Assembly (NCBI GenBank): GCA_016195295.1 | Contig: JACPZV010000466.1 | Coordinates: 1-7,078 of the forward strand | Source of the DNA: Acidobacteriota bacterium | Lineage (GTDB): Bacteria > Acidobacteriota > Vicinamibacteria > Vicinamibacterales > CAVVIG01 | DNA: 7,078 nucleotides | Direction of reading: 5' to 3' | In this document: positions 5,923-7,078 of the stretch, one piece after another | How the letters are laid out: every line of letters starts with the position of its first letter | Position numbering within the stretch: the stretch's first letter is position 1 | The notes under the pieces: generated by a model | Seen by the model: only the letters and a program-made list of their open reading frames with translations | Database searches by the model: none | What the model was told of the DNA's origin: nothing | Program-made: the position numbers and the translations under genes

Positions 5923-6066
5923 ATGCAGAGCCTCATCGGTTTCGGAGTCCGCTTGCTGGAGGCCCTGTTCGCTCTGGGCCTGGCGGGCTCGACGATGGTT
6001 CTTCTGATCACCCTGAAGGAAGACCTGGAGATCATGCTCGGCCGGTCTTCCGACATCGAACATTGA
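5923..6066 (+). CDS. Small single-span membrane protein (47 residues), function unknown
   Basis: The ORF begins at ATG 5923 behind GGGGAG (5914-5919, spacing 3) and ends with TGA at 6064-6066. The sequence starts MQSLIGFGVRLLEALFALGL and continues through a hydrophobic stretch to about residue 31. A charged cytosolic-type tail follows (LKEDLEIMLGRSSDIEH). The aromatic and small-residue-rich helix (residues about 3-31) and acidic tail suggest one membrane span. I recall similar 45-60-residue proteins beside other acidobacterial genes but cannot name a family. It sits 86 bp upstream of the APC permease on the same strand, so the two may be co-transcribed and it might be an accessory peptide of the transporter. 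That role is inference only. Confidence 0.7.
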   Translation: MQSLIGFGVRLLEALFALGLAGSTMVLLITLKEDLEIMLGRSSDIEH

Positions 6067-6132
6067 CGCTCGTGATTCGAGCGGCATAGACTCCACCAGT
6101 TTGTCCAACAGGCCACCGGCTCTGGCGGCCTG
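6067..6132 (+). other. Two hairpins between the small protein gene and the permease gene
   Basis: Immediately after the small gene's stop lies a perfect 6-bp hairpin, CGCTCG (6067-6072) and CGAGCG (6078-6083), with loop TGATT. A second inverted repeat, CAGGCC (6109-6114) and GGCCTG (6127-6132), has a further CC/GG pairing inside it. Neither is followed by a T-run, so they are not classical intrinsic terminators. They may stabilise the upstream mRNA, attenuate read-through, or be chance in GC-rich DNA. Confidence 0.35.
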
Positions 6133-6152
6133 GCGGTTCCCAAATAGCGGAG

Positions 6153-7078
6153 ATGTCTTCCCCCACGCAGGCCGTCTCGCCTCAACGAAACCGGGTTCGC
6201 ATCGTGGTGGCGACCTCGGTCATGCTCACCTTCATTTCCTTCTGGCGCGCCGCCGCCATCGTCCTCAACGACATGGGCTCCTCCGCCTTCTACGCCCCCT
6301 CCATCGCCGAGCAGGCGGTGGGCAGCGCTGCGCCCTGGTTCATTTTGGGAGTGATGCTCTTCTCCTTCACGGTGCGCGCCGTATACGTGGAGAGCTGCTC
6401 CATGTTCGTGCGCGGCGGCGTCTACCGCGTGGTCAAGGAGGCGCTGGGCGGCACCCTGGCCAAGATCAGCGTCTCGGCGCTGATGTTCGACTACGTGCTC
6501 ACCGGCCCCATCTCCGGCGTCTCCGCCGGCCAGTACATCGCGGGCTTGATGAACGAACTGCTGCTGGCCGCCGACACCCACGGCTGGGTCCCGCAGGCGC
6601 TGCATCAGCTCTTCGGGGGCACGCCCCACCTCAACGTGAACGCGACTTCCGTGGCCATCGCCGCGGCCGTCACCCTCTACTACTGGTGGCTGAACGTCAA
6701 GGGAATCGAGGAATCCAGCGAAAAGGCCATGCGGGTGATGGAGGTCACCACCGTCATGGTGGTGCTGCTGCTGGGCTGGTCGTTTATCACCCTGCTCCGC
6801 GGCCACTATCAGTTGCCCCCGCTGCCCCTGCCGCGGAATCTGAACTTCAGTCCCGACGCCCTCGGCTTCCTGAAGAGCGCCGAGCTGCACAAGATGTTTG
6901 GGCTGTTCGGCATCATCATCGCCTTCGGACACTCCATCCTGGCCATGAGCGGCGAGGAGACCCTGGCCCAGGTCTACCGCGAGATCGGCAGCCCCAAGCT
7001 CAAGAACCTGAAGAAGACGGCGCTCATCATCGCCGTTTACAGCTTCATCTTCACCGGCATCTCTTCCCTGCTGGTGGT
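6153..7078 (+). CDS. APC-superfamily amino acid permease, N-terminal 308 residues (3' end outside window)
   Basis: The frame is open from ATG 6153 to the window end with 308 complete codons and no frame break. The first membrane segment (residues about 17-38, VVATSVMLTFISFWRAAAIV) is followed by LNDMGSSAFYAPSI, the glycine/serine-rich region typical of the first helix of amino acid-polyamine-organocation carriers. Further hydrophobic segments lie at about 57-78, 112-137, 172-190, 205-222 and 255-275, and another starts at about 291. GHSILAMSGEETLAQVYREI (about 267-286) resembles the conserved glutamate-containing segment of these transporters. The substrate cannot be read from the sequence. 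The Shine-Dalgarno GGAG (6149-6152) touches the ATG, which is unusually close. A GTG some 17-18 codons downstream would shorten the N-terminus, so the start is uncertain. Codon use favours GCC, TCC and CTG, unlike the genes left of 5100. Confidence 0.88.
   Translation, partial: MSSPTQAVSPQRNRVRIVVATSVMLTFISFWRAAAIVLNDMGSSAFYAPSIAEQAVGSAAPWFILGVMLFSFTVRAVYVESCSMFVRGGVYRVVKEALGGTLAKISVSALMFDYVLTGPISGVSAGQYIAGLMNELLLAADTHGWVPQALHQLFGGTPHLNVNATSVAIAAAVTLYYWWLNVKGIEESSEKAMRVMEVTTVMVVLLLGWSFITLLRGHYQLPPLPLPRNLNFSPDALGFLKSAELHKMFGLFGIIIAFGHSILAMSGEETLAQVYREIGSPKLKNLKKTALIIAVYSFIFTGISSLLV

Noticed and set aside
5904..6932. 342-codon minus-strand open frame opposite the permease
   Set aside because: It is Gly/His/Gln-rich antisense translation of GCC/CTG-rich codons, and the plus strand encodes a convincing transporter.

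Overview
The window is high-GC bacterial DNA with long, gapless coding regions. From remembered protein families I would place it in or near the Acidobacteriota. The left part feels like the Vicinamibacteria type. The right part (lnt, a 47-residue membrane protein, and an APC permease beginning MSSPTQAVSP) feels like the Terriglobia type. This placement is recognition, not a database result.

Layout from left to right. Positions 1-2801 hold a minus-strand operon, guaA (GMP synthase) followed by dnaE (DNA polymerase III alpha). Their stop and start codons share one base (TGATG), and dnaE runs off the left edge. Positions 2802-2901 form a divergent intergenic region made largely of a dispersed-type palindromic repeat plus a 13-bp perfect palindrome that contains TATAAT on the minus strand. 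Positions 2902-4089 hold a plus-strand, probably exported beta-propeller (PQQ-repeat/BamB-like) protein. One base after its stop codon lies a 68-bp structure that looks like an integron attC site. Positions 4219-5100 hold the minus-strand C-terminal part of a tannase/feruloyl-esterase family enzyme. It is joined head-on at about 5091-5098 to a minus-strand apolipoprotein N-acyltransferase (lnt) remnant, which itself has an internal deletion near 5544. From 5923 the plus strand carries a small single-span membrane protein and then an APC-family amino acid permease that runs off the right edge.

How the parts relate: guaA and dnaE are housekeeping functions (GTP supply and replication) that are probably co-transcribed and translationally coupled. 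The propeller protein is divergent from them. The lnt remnant and the small protein/permease pair are divergent from each other. The tannase piece has no functional link with its neighbours. Both broken genes meet at one junction, and codon preference changes across it (GCG/TCG-rich to the left, GCC/TCC/CTG-rich to the right). The contig may therefore be a chimera of two genomes, or it may record a real illegitimate recombination event.

The most interesting sequence features are two near-identical 30-bp GTAG-headed palindromes sitting in frame inside guaA and translated as TSRPGP(S/F)GPG, the attC-like site behind the propeller gene, and the dispersed repeat that abuts the TTG start of guaA. 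No tRNA, rRNA, CRISPR array or transposase gene was seen.
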